DNA of 35,232 bases from Planctomycetota bacterium (GCA_013152205.1 JAADGV010000023.1:1-35232), one strand, 5' to 3'. Positions 16,196 to 25,758 are shown, counted from the stretch's first letter. The notes: generated from the sequence alone by a model not told the origin. A program made the numbers and translations.

Positions 16196-17554
16196 CTACT
16201 CCAATAGTCCGGAGTAGTTACGCATTACCAAATGACTGTCAATCTTCTGCACTAAATCGAAAGCTACACTCACGGCGATCAACAACCCGGTGCCACCATA
16301 AAAACTGGCAACCTGAGGAGATACTCCCAACGAACCAGATATCATCGTTGGGATAATCGCGACTAGGGCCAAGAAACCAGCCCCCACATAAGTTATCCGG
16401 AACATCACCTTTTCGAGATAGTCGGAGGTTCTCTTCCCTGGCCGATAACCGGGGATAAACGAACCGTAATTCTTCAAATTATCAGAAACTTCCTTCGGAT
16501 TAAAAGTAATGGCTGTCCAAAAGAAGCAGAAAAAGTAAATCAAACCTACATAAAACATAACGTAGAAAAATGAATTAAAAGTAAAAGCCCCGCCAGCCCA
16601 ACCGAACACCGTGTCCAAAAAACTACCCTCTACCCAGTTCACTTTGGCCAACTGAGTAAAGATCATACTAGGGATCATCATCAAACTGCTAGCGAAAATT
16701 ATGGGCATCACGCCGGCTTGGTTTACCTTCAACGGAAGATACTGGCGAGTACCGCCAAACACCTTTCGGCCACGAACATGCTTGGCACTTTGCATCGGAA
16801 TTCGCCGCTGTCCCAGCGTGATATAAACCACCCCGACCACGACCGCAACAAACATCGCAGCTAAAAGCATCAACTGTTCAATACCCAACTTGCCACCTGG
16901 GCCGCCGCCCAGTTCAAGCGTCGCTTGCTTGAGTAGGTCCATCCCAGCAGCAGGCATCTGAGCCAAAATGCCAGCCATAATCAACAAACTGATACCGTTG
17001 CCGATCCCAAATTCATCGATCTGCTCGCCAATCCACATCAGAAATACCGTACCCGTGGTCATCGTAAGGACGGCAACCAGCTTCCAGCCAAACCCAAGAT
17101 TACCATCCACATCCAAATAGGCTGCGTCGACCAAGCCCATATTCACGATGTACGCATTCACATAAATCCAACTCTGGATCAGGCAAATAACCACCGTCGC
17201 ATAACGAGTATATTCATTGATCTTCTTGCGGCCCGATTCGCCTTCTTTTTGCAATTGCTCAAGCGGCGGATAAACACTGCCTAGAAGTTGAAAGATAATC
17301 GACGCCGAAATATACGGCATGATGCCCAGACCAAATATGGTTACCTGAGTCAGCGAACTGGCGCTGAACACAGCAACGGTCTGAAGAATGTCGGCGATAC
17401 CACCCGCTTGGCTAGCCGCCTTAATCGCCTCGGTATCAGCAATAGGCAACGGAATTTGAAATCCGAGCCGGTAAACCGCAAGCAATCCTAGCGTCAACAA
17501 TATCTTCTGGCGTAGCTCGGGAATCTGCCAAACAACGCGTATTTTTTCCCACAT
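16196..17554 (-). CDS. secY: protein translocase subunit SecY
   Basis: SecY is the channel of the Sec translocon in the inner membrane. The 452-residue product has about ten membrane helices, an N-terminal LGLLAVYRLGFQIPLP and the plug region. The cytoplasmic loops include QKEGESGRKKINEYTRYAT and the C-terminal loop FIPGYRPGKRTSDYLEKV. The 206-nt gap to rplO is by far the largest in this half of the cluster and contains a 22-nt sequence shared with the leader of the gene at 31073. An internal promoter or control site for secY is therefore plausible. Confidence 0.98.
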   Translation of the reverse strand: MWEKIRVVWQIPELRQKILLTLGLLAVYRLGFQIPLPIADTEAIKAASQAGGIADILQTVAVFSASSLTQVTIFGLGIMPYISASIIFQLLGSVYPPLEQLQKEGESGRKKINEYTRYATVVICLIQSWIYVNAYIVNMGLVDAAYLDVDGNLGFGWKLVAVLTMTTGTVFLMWIGEQIDEFGIGNGISLLIMAGILAQMPAAGMDLLKQATLELGGGPGGKLGIEQLMLLAAMFVAVVVGVVYITLGQRRIPMQSAKHVRGRKVFGGTRQYLPLKVNQAGVMPIIFASSLMMIPSMIFTQLAKVNWVEGSFLDTVFGWAGGAFTFNSFFYVMFYVGLIYFFCFFWTAITFNPKEVSDNLKNYGSFIPGYRPGKRTSDYLEKVMFRITYVGAGFLALVAIIPTMISGSLGVSPQVASFYGGTGLLIAVSVAFDLVQKIDSHLVMRNYSGLLE

Positions 17555-17568
17555 GGCTGGATCCTAGA

Positions 17569-17590
17569 GCAACTTTCCAAAAATGCGTGA
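17569..17590 (-). promoter_or_regulatory. conserved 22-nt upstream motif, secY copy
   Basis: On the minus strand this reads TCACG then CATTTTTGGAAAGTTGC. It ends 14 nt before the secY ATG. An identical 22-nt sequence precedes the cytochrome gene at 31077-31098. Similarity extends to 29 nt with two differences. The role is unknown; promoter, protein-binding site, translation element or mobile repeat are all possible. Confidence 0.6.
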
Positions 17591-17760
17591 TCGTAATTTC
17601 CCAGGAAACCTCTGAGAAAACGGCCAACCGTGACCTCATGGGTGTGCAACTCGCACTATTTCGTTGAACTGCAAATCGAGGAACTCATTTGAATTCACAG
17701 TCGCCTGCCATGAAAAGTGTGGCTTCGACCGGAACAATGGCCCCTTGCACCACCGCATCC

Positions 17761-18255
17761 TTACTTCTTACTTTCTTTCTCACGCCTTTTCTGTGCGACA
17801 GTCGTTTTACCAGGCAAAACAATCATCTCACAGCCAGATTTCTCGATCTTCTCGACTGCCGACTTGCTGAAACGGTGTGCCGAAATCTTCAGCTTCTTGG
17901 TCAACTCGCCATCGCCAAGCACTTTCAGCACGTCAAACCGGCCTTTGGCCAAGTTCTTCTCAGCTAGCGATTCTAGCGTGACTTCTTCGCCCGACTCAAA
18001 AGCCTTATCGATTTGGCCAATGTTGACAACAACAACCGACAACGCCCAACGATTATTAAAACCACGCTTCGGCACTCGACGCACCAACGGCATCGAACCA
18101 CCCTGAAACGTCGGATGATTGGAATGACCGGCTCGCGAACCTTGGCCCTTGTGGCCACGTCCAGAAGTCTTGCCGTGCCCCGAACCTGGACCTCGTCCGA
18201 TACGCTTGCGTTTTTTTTTGCGGTTAATACCGCGATGAACTTCGTTCAAAATCAT
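17761..18255 (-). CDS. rplO: 50S ribosomal protein L15
   Basis: L15 is a late-assembling large-subunit protein. The start at ATG 18255 ([15 protein letters not shown]) gives 164 residues and overlaps the rpsE stop by 4 nt (ATGA). A longer frame would run into rpsE. The glycine-rich [20 protein letters not shown] segment is diagnostic. The direct rpsE-rplO coupling means rpmD (L30), normally between them, is missing. Confidence 0.97.
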   Translation of the reverse strand: MILNEVHRGINRKKKRKRIGRGPGSGHGKTSGRGHKGQGSRAGHSNHPTFQGGSMPLVRRVPKRGFNNRWALSVVVVNIGQIDKAFESGEEVTLESLAEKNLAKGRFDVLKVLGDGELTKKLKISAHRFSKSAVEKIEKSGCEMIVLPGKTTVAQKRREKESKK

Positions 18256-18773
18256 GATAACGTCACTCCCCGCAATCGCTCGACTTCTACCCTGGGTCGC
18301 AGTTGCTGTAGTGCAGCAATGGTTGCTTTCACCAAAGGAACTGGATTGTTTGAGCCAAAGCTCTTCGTCAATATGTCGTGGATGCCAGCGGCTTCGCAAA
18401 CGGCACGAACCGCCGCGCCTGCAATCACACCCGTACCAGGAGTCGCCGGCACCAGCACCACTTGAGCTGCACCGAATCGGCCTTTAACAATGTGCGGAAT
18501 CGTCGCTTCGTCAAGCGGGATGCTGACCATGTTACGCATGCCTTCTTTGACGGCCTTCTCTACGCTAGGCGGTACTTCGTTGGCTTTGCCATAGCCCCAG
18601 CCAACTTTGCCTTTGCCATCGCCGAGAACCACCATCGCTGCAAAGCTAAATCGACGACCACCCTTCACGACAGCCGCGCAACGCTTAATCTTGACGACCT
18701 TCTCCGTGAGGTCGCCACTGCGACTTTTCTCTTTCGATTCACCGCGTCGTTTGCCTCGAGAACTCGTAGCCAC
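18252..18773 (-). CDS. rpsE: 30S ribosomal protein S5
   Basis: S5 acts in translational fidelity near the mRNA entry site. The 173-residue product has [20 protein letters not shown], the double-stranded RNA-binding region, and [21 protein letters not shown]. The start codon is GTG 18773 ([11 protein letters not shown]). It overlaps rplO by 4 nt. Confidence 0.98.
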   Translation of the reverse strand: MATSSRGKRRGESKEKSRSGDLTEKVVKIKRCAAVVKGGRRFSFAAMVVLGDGKGKVGWGYGKANEVPPSVEKAVKEGMRNMVSIPLDEATIPHIVKGRFGAAQVVLVPATPGTGVIAGAAVRAVCEAAGIHDILTKSFGSNNPVPLVKATIAALQQLRPRVEVERLRGVTLS

Positions 18774-18835
18774 GCTTGATGTACTCCCGTAAAATAGGCG
18801 TGATTGACTGCTGCCGTTGACTTAAAAAGCCAAGC

Positions 18836-19204
18836 CTAAAATTTTAGTCCCGCAGCACGAGCTGCTTCTGCCAAAGCCGCTACGCGACCGTGATACTTTG
18901 AACCGCCCCGGTCAAAACAAACCTGACTGACCCCCGCCTCGGCGGCACGCTCAGCCACTGCTTTGCCGATCACTTCCGCAGCACTCTTGTTGCCGCCGTA
19001 CTTAACCTCGCCAACCAGCCCTTTATCGGCCGTCGAAGCACTCACCAACGTCTTGCCGGCGATATCGTCGATCACCTGCGCAGTAATATTCCGATGACTT
19101 CTGGTAACACACAGCCGCGGACGCTCGGGCGTGCCACGCAAACGCTTGCGCACACGATAACGACGTCGCTGACGCTGCTTTCCAGTTGCCTTATTTTGAT
19201 CCAT
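18836..19204 (-). CDS. rplR: 50S ribosomal protein L18
   Basis: L18 binds 5S rRNA in the central protuberance. The 122-residue product has the Arg-rich N-terminus [20 protein letters not shown], then [15 protein letters not shown], and ends with the conserved [20 protein letters not shown]. It lies 72 nt downstream of rplF and is full length. Confidence 0.98.
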   Translation of the reverse strand: MDQNKATGKQRQRRRYRVRKRLRGTPERPRLCVTRSHRNITAQVIDDIAGKTLVSASTADKGLVGEVKYGGNKSAAEVIGKAVAERAAEAGVSQVCFDRGGSKYHGRVAALAEAARAAGLKF

Positions 19205-19276
19205 TGCTATCTCTCTTATTGCCCGTCGCTCTTCAACAAAGAAAAACGAGGCGATCTTACTGCTTAGCTATATCTA

Positions 19277-19819
19277 CTACTTAGCCGTCTTGCCAGCCTT
19301 GCGACGCACTTGCTCACCCTCGTAACGAATCCCTTTGCCCTTGTAAGGCTCTGGCTTTCGTACGGATCGAACTTCTGCGGCAAACTGGCCTACTTTTTGC
19401 TTGTCGATTCCCTTGATCACCACATGCGTTTGATCGGGGCAAGTCACGTCCACTTCAGTCGGAATCTTCTTATGTATCTCGTTGGCAAAACCGACCCGAA
19501 GCTGAAGGACGTCGCCGTCAATCGCTCCTAGGTAGCCAACGCCGTGAATTTCTAACTTCTTTTCGTAACCTTCCGTAACCCCGACCACCATGTTCTGGAT
19601 AAGCGATCGAGTAAGCCCATGCAATGCACGGCCTTCTCGGTTATCTATCTTCCTGGTGACAACCACCGATTTGGATTCGTCATCCACCTTCGCTTCAACT
19701 TCCGGACGATGTATCCAAACAAGCTTGCCCAGCTTGCCTTCGATGCTGATCTCGCAGTCGACGATATTTACTTTTACGCCAGACGGGATCGTTACAGGTT
19801 TTTTGCCGATTCGAGACAT
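19277..19819 (-). CDS. rplF: 50S ribosomal protein L6
   Basis: L6 lies at the base of the L7/L12 stalk. It has 180 residues with two tandem domains. The start is MSRIGKKPVTIPSGV; later GYLGAIDGDVLQLRVGFANE and the signature RKPEPYKGKGIRYEGEQVRR appear. The arrangement rpsH-rplF-rplR is canonical. Confidence 0.98.
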   Translation of the reverse strand: MSRIGKKPVTIPSGVKVNIVDCEISIEGKLGKLVWIHRPEVEAKVDDESKSVVVTRKIDNREGRALHGLTRSLIQNMVVGVTEGYEKKLEIHGVGYLGAIDGDVLQLRVGFANEIHKKIPTEVDVTCPDQTHVVIKGIDKQKVGQFAAEVRSVRKPEPYKGKGIRYEGEQVRRKAGKTAK

Positions 19820-19864
19820 TGTTTTAAGCTTTCAGCTACCCGCTTTGTACTACTACAACTCGTA

Positions 19865-20266
19865 CTACCACAACTCGCACAACACTTCGCCACCCAGATT
19901 CTTCTGGCGGGCTTCCCGGTCGCTTATCACGCCGCGGCTTGTACTAATGATCGATATACCCAATCCATTCAGGATTGGACGCAGGGAATTCGCGCGACTA
20001 TAAACGCGCCTCCCCGGTTTACTCACTCGTTTGATATGGCGAATCACTCGCTCGCCATTGGGGCCATACTTCAGATCAATACAAAGATGTTTGCCGGGGC
20101 AACCCTCGACTTCTTCTTCGTGCCAATCCCAAATATAGCCTTCTCGCTTTAGCACTTCGGCCACCCCACGCTTCACTTTGGAAAGCGGCATGTTCACAAG
20201 TGCCCGCTCAATGCGCACCGCATTCCTGATGCGTGTTAGCATGTCGGCGATTGGGTCAGTCATCAT
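19865..20266 (-). CDS. rpsH: 30S ribosomal protein S8
   Basis: S8 binds the 16S rRNA central domain. The 133-residue product begins MMTDPIADMLTRIRNA and ends with STSRGVISDREARQKNLGGE, both diagnostic. In E. coli S8 is the spc-operon repressor acting at the rplX-rplE region; no matching RNA site was demonstrated here. Two methionines at the start make M1 or M2 equally possible. Confidence 0.98.
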   Translation of the reverse strand: MMTDPIADMLTRIRNAVRIERALVNMPLSKVKRGVAEVLKREGYIWDWHEEEVEGCPGKHLCIDLKYGPNGERVIRHIKRVSKPGRRVYSRANSLRPILNGLGISIISTSRGVISDREARQKNLGGEVLCELW

Positions 20267-20311
20267 CGCGTTTTTGTCCCCTGCCTACTGAAAGGGTCCT
20301 ACTACTTTTGT

Positions 20312-20497
20312 TTACCAACTGGCTTTCTTTACGCCAGGAATCAATCCTTTATCCGCCAAATTGCGGAAACAAATTCGACAGATGCCAAACTTGCGATACA
20401 CTGCGCGAGGCCTTCCGCAAATTCGACATCGCGACTCGATCCGCGACGAATACTTCGGCGTCTTATTCGCCTTCGCTATTTTTGATTTGCTCGCCAC
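20312..20497 (-). CDS. rpsN: 30S ribosomal protein S14, zinc type
   Basis: This short 61-residue S14 has two CxxC pairs (CRICGRP and CRICFRN), the zinc-binding C+ form often called rpsZ. It begins at GTG 20497 ([12 protein letters not shown]) and ends GVKKASW, the standard C-terminus. It lies between rplE and rpsH as expected. Confidence 0.97.
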   Translation of the reverse strand: MASKSKIAKANKTPKYSSRIESRCRICGRPRAVYRKFGICRICFRNLADKGLIPGVKKASW

Positions 20498-20566
20498 GTC
20501 TACCTACGTCCTTTCAATTTCAAGTGCCGCTCGGCCAGTCTACCCGACCGAACCCACTGCTATTGC

Positions 20567-21124
20567 TTAAGCCGCTGTTTCATCAGTTTGAAACGGCATG
20601 CCGAACCCTAAGAGCAGCTCTCGCGACTCCTCGTTCGATTTGGTCGAACAGCATAATGCTATGTTCATCCCTTGCGTCCGCGTGTACTTATCCGGATTCA
20701 ACTCCGGAAACACAAGCTGCTCGGTGAGTCCCAGGCTGTAATTCCCGTTCCCATCAAACGCATTTCGTTTCAAACCACGAAAGTCGCGAACTCGAGGCAA
20801 TGCCATCGAAATCAAACGGTCCAAAAATTCGTACATCCGTTCGCCCCGTAAAGTCACCTTGCAGCCAATGGCCACTCCTTCACGCAGCTTGAATGCAGCC
20901 ACCGACTTGCGCGCTTTGCACACCATCGGTTTTTGGCCCGTGATCTCGGCCATTGCCGAAACCGCTTCTTCCAGGTGTTTCTTATCCGTCATCGCCGAGC
21001 CTACGCCCATGCTGACAACGATCTTCTCCAACTTCGGTAGAGACAGCCGGTTCTTACGACCGAGCTTCTCTTGAAGCTGTGGAAGAATCTCTTTTTCGTA
21101 ACGTTCTTGTAATCGTGGATTCAT
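20567..21124 (-). CDS. rplE: 50S ribosomal protein L5
   Basis: L5 binds 5S rRNA and contacts P-site tRNA. The 185-residue product has [35 protein letters not shown], and [20 protein letters not shown], typical of the family. It follows rplX after 13 nt, one of the tightest junctions in the cluster. Confidence 0.98.
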   Translation of the reverse strand: MNPRLQERYEKEILPQLQEKLGRKNRLSLPKLEKIVVSMGVGSAMTDKKHLEEAVSAMAEITGQKPMVCKARKSVAAFKLREGVAIGCKVTLRGERMYEFLDRLISMALPRVRDFRGLKRNAFDGNGNYSLGLTEQLVFPELNPDKYTRTQGMNIALCCSTKSNEESRELLLGFGMPFQTDETAA

Positions 21125-21137
21125 AGGTCTTTACGCT

Positions 21138-21485
21138 CTACTTCTTCGCGTGAGAAGCATGGGCTGGCGAAATCTCTCCGGCATTCGCGCCGCACTTCTT
21201 GCAAAAACGCTCCTTGGCACCATCGTCCGTAAAACGAACTCCAAGGCGGGTCTTGCTACTACAAGATTCGCACACATACATCAGGTTAGACAACTGGACA
21301 GGCATCTCTTTGCTTAGCCGACCACCCTGAGGATGCTTCTGGCTACGCCTGACATGCTTGTAAACTCGATTGACGTTTTCCACCAAAGCTTTTCCTTTGA
21401 CCCGATCAAGCTGAATGACACGACTCGTCGTGCCTCGATCGGCCCCAGCAATGACTTCGACGGTATCTCCTGAGCGAATTAGCAT
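21138..21485 (-). CDS. rplX: 50S ribosomal protein L24, zinc-ribbon type
   Basis: L24 starts large-subunit assembly. The KOW motif is at residues 5-20 (SGDTVEVIAGADRGTTSRV). The C-terminal half carries CESC and CKKC pairs (about residues 72-75 and 94-97), a zinc-ribbon form. A His/Ala/Lys tail follows. It has 115 residues and lies directly upstream of rplE. Confidence 0.97.
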   Translation of the reverse strand: MLIRSGDTVEVIAGADRGTTSRVIQLDRVKGKALVENVNRVYKHVRRSQKHPQGGRLSKEMPVQLSNLMYVCESCSSKTRLGVRFTDDGAKERFCKKCGANAGEISPAHASHAKK

Positions 21486-21552
21486 CGTTCTTCAATCACG
21501 TTTCTGTTTTTGACTCGGACTCAGCGAACTTCAGACCCACAAGCGAAACTTG

Positions 21553-21921
21553 TCAAATCACTTCGTTCGCCAGGCTAACAATCTTCATAAACTTACGCTC
21601 TCGTAACTCGCGAGCCACCGCACCAAAAATCCGGGTGCCGCGAGGATTATTATCTTTATCAATCAATACGATCGCATTGGAATCAAATCGAACATAACTT
21701 CCGTCGGACCGACGTGTTGGGGCTCGCACCCTCACAATCACGCCTCGTACCACGGCCTTCTTTTTGACTTCACTGCCTGGGATGACGCTCTTCACACTAC
21801 AGACGATCACGTCGCCTAGCTGAGCAAATCGTCGGCGGCTGCCTCCCAACACCTTGATGCACATCACTTCCTTGGCGCCGGTGTTGTCGGCAACGGCAAG
21901 GCGGGTTTGCATCTGAATCAT
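21553..21921 (-). CDS. rplN: 50S ribosomal protein L14
   Basis: L14 forms an intersubunit bridge. It has exactly the usual 122 residues, beginning [39 protein letters not shown] and the C-terminal [17 protein letters not shown] are both near-invariant. Confidence 0.99.
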   Translation of the reverse strand: MIQMQTRLAVADNTGAKEVMCIKVLGGSRRRFAQLGDVIVCSVKSVIPGSEVKKKAVVRGVIVRVRAPTRRSDGSYVRFDSNAIVLIDKDNNPRGTRIFGAVARELRERKFMKIVSLANEVI

Positions 21922-21985
21922 TGTGGGACCTCTAACAACTTATCTTGCGTTCGATACTCTTATATTAACTAAGCGAAAAAGGTCT

Positions 21986-22297
21986 CTAACCTTCGGTACT
22001 TGCTTCTGCGTCGACTTGCTTCGCGGCAGTTCGCATCGCGGCGATATCCACCTGGCGACTCTTCGAGATCACCCGCATCAAATCCCAACGCTTCAGCTTC
22101 GACCGAGGCGGACATTCGATGATCTCCACCGTGTCGCCGATTTTCGACTCATTACTCTCGTCGTGTACGTGACACACAGTACGACCCTTGATGTACTTGC
22201 CATACTTGGGATGCTTGACCAATCGATCAATCTCCACCCGACGGCTTTTGTCCATCTTGTCGCTTGTCACGACACCAATTAGTTGTTTTTTGGGCAT
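21986..22297 (-). CDS. rpsQ: 30S ribosomal protein S17
   Basis: S17 binds 16S rRNA early in assembly. It has 103 residues. The core [19 protein letters not shown] and [18 protein letters not shown] is typical. A C-terminal extension of about 20 residues ([18 protein letters not shown]) is longer than in E. coli. It lies between rpmC and rplN. Confidence 0.97.
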   Translation of the reverse strand: MPKKQLIGVVTSDKMDKSRRVEIDRLVKHPKYGKYIKGRTVCHVHDESNESKIGDTVEIIECPPRSKLKRWDLMRVISKSRQVDIAAMRTAAKQVDAEASTEG

Positions 22298-22371
22298 ATC
22301 TAAAACTCTTGGTACCCTGGCTTCGGCTCAACTTGCTTGAGTTCCAAGCAAAGGCCATCCACCGTTGATTG

Positions 22372-22599
22372 CTATGCTTGTTCCTCAGCGACGGCTTCTT
22401 GCTGCTTCGCCTTGTGCCGCTGCGTTTGTATTGTCTTCACCCGAGCAACCAGCCGGCGATGCCGACGCAGTTCACTCGGTGCATCTAACCGATCGGTTTG
22501 CGCTTGAATATGAAACCGAAACAGGTTTTCTTTCGCTTCCTTGAGCGTGAGCTCTAATTGCTCGTCGCTCATCTCGCGTAATTCGCTGGCTGTGGTCAT
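22372..22599 (-). CDS. rpmC: 50S ribosomal protein L29
   Basis: L29 is a small helical-hairpin protein at the tunnel exit that helps dock nascent-chain factors. It has 75 residues starting MTTASELREMSDEQLE, with the core LKEAKENLFRFHIQ and RRHRRLVARVKTIQTQ. A short Ala/Glu/Gln tail follows. The order rplP-rpmC-rpsQ is standard. Confidence 0.96.
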   Translation of the reverse strand: MTTASELREMSDEQLELTLKEAKENLFRFHIQAQTDRLDAPSELRRHRRLVARVKTIQTQRHKAKQQEAVAEEQA

Positions 22600-22645
22600 T
22601 CGACTGTCATTTCCATAGCGAGCAAACTCGCCGGTTACGTTGCTT

Positions 22646-23056
22646 TTACTTTCGCTTAATCATCCGCACGCGGACAGGCATCTTGTGGGCCAATCGGGCA
22701 AAGCAAACTTTCGCTGCCTCTTCCGAAACCCCCGTCAGCTCATAGAGAACCGTACCGGGACGGACCGTTGCCGCCCAATAATCAGGCTCGCCCTTACCTT
22801 TACCCATCCGTGTTTCCAACGGAATCGACGTAATCGATTTGTGCGGAAAGATACGGATGTAGAGCTTTCCCTCGCCGCGGATATACTGCTGGGCAGCAAT
22901 ACGTCCGGCTTCTATCGTTGCAGCACTTATCCAGCCACCTTCGGTCGATTGCAAACCAAACTCACCGAAAACGACTCGATTACCTCGGGTCGCGCTACCT
23001 CTTATACGACCTCTTTGGCTTTTTCTGTGCTTGACCCTCTTGGGCATCAGCGCCAT
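22646..23056 (-). CDS. rplP: 50S ribosomal protein L16
   Basis: L16 helps shape the A site and the peptidyl-transferase centre. From ATG 23056 ([17 protein letters not shown]) it has 136 residues, the family length; ATG 23047 (MPKRV) is the alternative. A longer open frame to 23104 is unlikely. The start lies inside the rpsC coding sequence, so the two genes overlap by 62 nt in different frames, an unusually long overlap for this junction. [14 protein letters not shown] motif here reads [16 protein letters not shown]. Confidence 0.95.
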   Translation of the reverse strand: MALMPKRVKHRKSQRGRIRGSATRGNRVVFGEFGLQSTEGGWISAATIEAGRIAAQQYIRGEGKLYIRIFPHKSITSIPLETRMGKGKGEPDYWAATVRPGTVLYELTGVSEEAAKVCFARLAHKMPVRVRMIKRK

Positions 23057-23690
23057 CGTCTTCGTCCTCGTACATACCTTGGTTAACCCAAACTTGGACG
23101 CCAATATGCCCTTGGGCCGTCTTGGCTTCCACGAAACCGTAATCGATCTTTGCTCGCAATGTGCTCAGCGGAATCGATCCGGATATTTGCTTCTCGCGTC
23201 GTGCCATCTCGGCACCACCCAATCGACCGGCCAACTGGATCTTAATCCCCTTCGCACCGGCTTCCATGGTTTGCTCCATCGAACGTTTCATCGTACGACG
23301 GAAACTGGCTCGTTTCATAAGTTGTTCGGCAATGTCTTCAGCTACCAATTGTGCTTGAAGCTCGGGACGCGAGATTTCTTCAATCTTGATGTTAATCCGA
23401 CGTCCGACCAATGCCTGCAACTCATCTTGCAACTGCTCGATCTCCTGACCCTTCCGGCCAATGATGACCCCAGGTCGGGCAGCGAACATGATCACCTTCA
23501 CTTCGTCGCGGGTACGTTCAATCTCGACTTTCGAGATCCCCGCAAATTTGTACTTCTTGTGCGTATACTTGCGAATCTTCTGATCTTCGATCAAGAGGTC
23601 GGCGAACTCTTTCTTCGAGGCATACCAGCGGCTCTTCCAGCCCAGCATGATGCCTGTACGAAAACCAATTGGATTTACTTTTTGACCCAT
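22995..23690 (-). CDS. rpsC: 30S ribosomal protein S3
   Basis: S3 sits at the mRNA entry channel. The 231-residue product begins [14 protein letters not shown] and has the KH domain signature [15 protein letters not shown]. It also has [20 protein letters not shown] and [10 protein letters not shown]. The C-terminal tail ([20 protein letters not shown]) is a charged extension, part of which is encoded by the stretch that also starts rplP. Confidence 0.98.
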   Translation of the reverse strand: MGQKVNPIGFRTGIMLGWKSRWYASKKEFADLLIEDQKIRKYTHKKYKFAGISKVEIERTRDEVKVIMFAARPGVIIGRKGQEIEQLQDELQALVGRRINIKIEEISRPELQAQLVAEDIAEQLMKRASFRRTMKRSMEQTMEAGAKGIKIQLAGRLGGAEMARREKQISGSIPLSTLRAKIDYGFVEAKTAQGHIGVQVWVNQGMYEDEDDGADAQEGQAQKKPKRSYKR

Positions 23691-23761
23691 AGTTATTTAG
23701 CTCTTTTGCTGTTAGCAGCCGGTCGACAAACCTTGGTTAGCGACCAATAAATTCGCTTTTC

Positions 23762-24088
23762 CTACTCGATCGAAATCTTAATGTGTGCAAATCGTTTCTT
23801 AATGACGTGAGCCATACCCCGAGCACGCGGACGCACTCGCTTCATCATCGGCCCCCCGTCAACGCGGGCATCAACCACTCGCAAACCGGCCACGTTCGGA
23901 GCACGCAAATCTTCGGCATTGCCTTTGGCACTTTTCAGCACCTTCTCCAACATCCGGGCACCACGCTGAGGCTGATACTGAAGGATCGCCAACGCTTCGT
24001 CGACCGTCTTACCGCGAATTAAATTCGCGATCGGACGAACTTTCGTCGCGCTGATACGTGCATGTCTATGGGTTGCCGTATATGCCAT
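23762..24088 (-). CDS. rplV: 50S ribosomal protein L22
   Basis: L22 lines the peptide tunnel. It has 108 residues: ARISATKVRPIANLIRGKTV at the start, then the tunnel hairpin ending MKRVRPRARGMAHVIKKR. It is full length. Neighbours are rpsS (68 nt upstream) and rpsC (71 nt downstream). Confidence 0.98.
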   Translation of the reverse strand: MAYTATHRHARISATKVRPIANLIRGKTVDEALAILQYQPQRGARMLEKVLKSAKGNAEDLRAPNVAGLRVVDARVDGGPMMKRVRPRARGMAHVIKKRFAHIKISIE

Positions 24089-24156
24089 TTTCTAGCTCAT
24101 CGCTGGCGGTTGACGTCAGTTACCAAACAAGGCGACCGACACCAACTGCTTCCTAT

Positions 24157-24423
24157 TTACTTCCCTTTGCCACTGTGACCGCGGAAATTACGCGTCGGCG
24201 AAAACTCGCCCAACTTGTGTCCTACCATGTCTTCCGACACAAAAACCTTCAAATGCGATTTTCCGTTATGCACAAGAAACGTATGACCAACAAACTCAGG
24301 AACAATCGTGCAGGCACGCGCCCAAGTCGTAATTGGCTGTTTAACGCCCGAGTCGTTCTGCTTCTCCACCTTCAGGTAGAGCTTCGGATCGACGTAAGGC
24401 CCTTTTTTTAGTGAACGTCCCAT
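24157..24423 (-). CDS. rpsS: 30S ribosomal protein S19
   Basis: S19 pairs with S13 in the 30S head. It has 88 residues with [35 protein letters not shown] and [16 protein letters not shown], all conserved. It lies 84 nt downstream of rplB. Confidence 0.98.
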   Translation of the reverse strand: MGRSLKKGPYVDPKLYLKVEKQNDSGVKQPITTWARACTIVPEFVGHTFLVHNGKSHLKVFVSEDMVGHKLGEFSPTRNFRGHSGKGK

Positions 24424-24507
24424 GTGTCTTAGCTTTCGCTTTTAGCCAAACGATCTTTTCAGTCAACTTATTCTAACTGACTGCCGACCGCCGATGGCTC
24501 CCTACAA

Positions 24508-25365
24508 TTATTTGATTTTCAGTTGACCGTATCGCCGACTACGTCGACGGCGAACAATCGCTTTATTCGAGGCTTTGCGCCGCTGGCGAGTCGAACCACC
24601 CTTGGCCGACTTACCCTCAGGGCTCACCGGATGACGGCCACCCTTCGTACGCCCTTCACCACCACCATGCGGATGATCGACCGGGTTCATCGCCGTGCCA
24701 CGCACATGAGGTCTACGCCCCATCCAACGCTTACGCCCAGCTTTACCCAGCACAATACCCATGTGATCGGTATTACTTGTCCTACCTACTGTTGCACGAC
24801 AAGCAGACGGAACACGGCGGATTTCACCACTCGGTAGCGAAATCTGAGCCCATCCACCCTCGCGTGCCATCAACGTGGCGCTCGTACCAGCACTCCGGCA
24901 CAGCACACCACCGCGATTTTCGCGTAACTCAATGTTATGAATCGTCGTGCCAAGCGGCATGTTTGCCAAAGGCAAGCAATTGCCAACCTTCGCCGGAGCC
25001 TCCGGGCCACTCATCACCATGTCGCCGCTGACAAGTCCGTCAGGAGCAATGATGTATCGCTTTTCACCATCCACATAGTGAAGCAATGCAATGCGAGCCG
25101 TTCGGTTCGGATCGTACTGAATCGAATCCACCTTGGCAGCAACACCATCTTTATTACGACGAAAATCGATCAACCGATAACGACGCTTATGCCCGCCACC
25201 ACGATGCCGAGACGTGATCTTGCCCTGGTTATTGCGACCGCCCGTCTTCGTGATCGGACGCAGCAAGCTCTTCTCAGGCTTAGCACCTGGCGTGAGCTCG
25301 GCGAAATCGCTAACAGTCGCATCGCGACGTCCTGGCGTTACCGGCTTGTATTTGCGAATACCCAT
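24508..25365 (-). CDS. rplB: 50S ribosomal protein L2
   Basis: L2 is needed for subunit joining and peptidyl-transferase activity. The 285-residue product has [20 protein letters not shown], and its C-terminal [20 protein letters not shown] contains the histidine long linked to the active centre. The segment after this ([15 protein letters not shown]) departs from the more usual TPWG form. A 61-nt inverted repeat lies just upstream of its start, and no strong ribosome site is visible. Confidence 0.98.
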   Translation of the reverse strand: MGIRKYKPVTPGRRDATVSDFAELTPGAKPEKSLLRPITKTGGRNNQGKITSRHRGGGHKRRYRLIDFRRNKDGVAAKVDSIQYDPNRTARIALLHYVDGEKRYIIAPDGLVSGDMVMSGPEAPAKVGNCLPLANMPLGTTIHNIELRENRGGVLCRSAGTSATLMAREGGWAQISLPSGEIRRVPSACRATVGRTSNTDHMGIVLGKAGRKRWMGRRPHVRGTAMNPVDHPHGGGEGRTKGGRHPVSPEGKSAKGGSTRQRRKASNKAIVRRRRSRRYGQLKIK

Positions 25366-25376
25366 AATAGCTACTG

Positions 25377-25437
25377 GGCGCCAGTTGCTGGGCGCTAGCT
25401 TTCTAAAACTAGTACCTAGCGACTAACAACTAGCGCC
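25377..25437. repeat. inverted repeat between rplW and rplB
   Basis: Arms 25377-25398 and 25416-25437 are reverse complements at 18 of 22 positions around a 17-nt loop. In the mRNA this would fold into a long hairpin starting 6 nt after the rplW stop and ending 11 nt before the rplB start codon. The arms contain CTAGC and AACTAG words typical of short palindromic repeats. There is no T-tract, so it is not a typical terminator. Confidence 0.7.
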
Positions 25438-25443
25438 TTCCTT

Positions 25444-25758
25444 CTAAAACAATTCAATGCGATGCTCGGCGTCGAGCGTCACAATAGCTTTCTTCCAATC
25501 TTTGGTGTGCCCTGCCCGCATCTTCGTCCGACGCGGTTTTCCCTTACGGTTCTGGGTATTCACCTTCAATACTTTGACTTCAAACAACTCTTCAACCGCT
25601 CGCTTCACATCGCTCTTCGTAGCCAACCGATTAATCTCGAAGGCATAAGCGTTGCAACGCGTCGAACGATGCATTCCCTTTTCCGTCACCAAAGGCTTAA
25701 TAATCACCTGATGCGGCTCAAGCGATATGCTCGTCGTTTGTGGTATATGTCTTGGCAT
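25444..25758 (-). CDS. rplW: 50S ribosomal protein L23
   Basis: L23 sits at the tunnel exit and is a docking site for trigger factor and SRP. It has 104 residues, with HQVIIKPLVTEKGMHRS, FEINRLATKSDVKRAVEELF, and the basic loop TQNRKGKPRRTKMRAGH. It lies 29 nt after rplD. Confidence 0.97.
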   Translation of the reverse strand: MPRHIPQTTSISLEPHQVIIKPLVTEKGMHRSTRCNAYAFEINRLATKSDVKRAVEELFEVKVLKVNTQNRKGKPRRTKMRAGHTKDWKKAIVTLDAEHRIELF

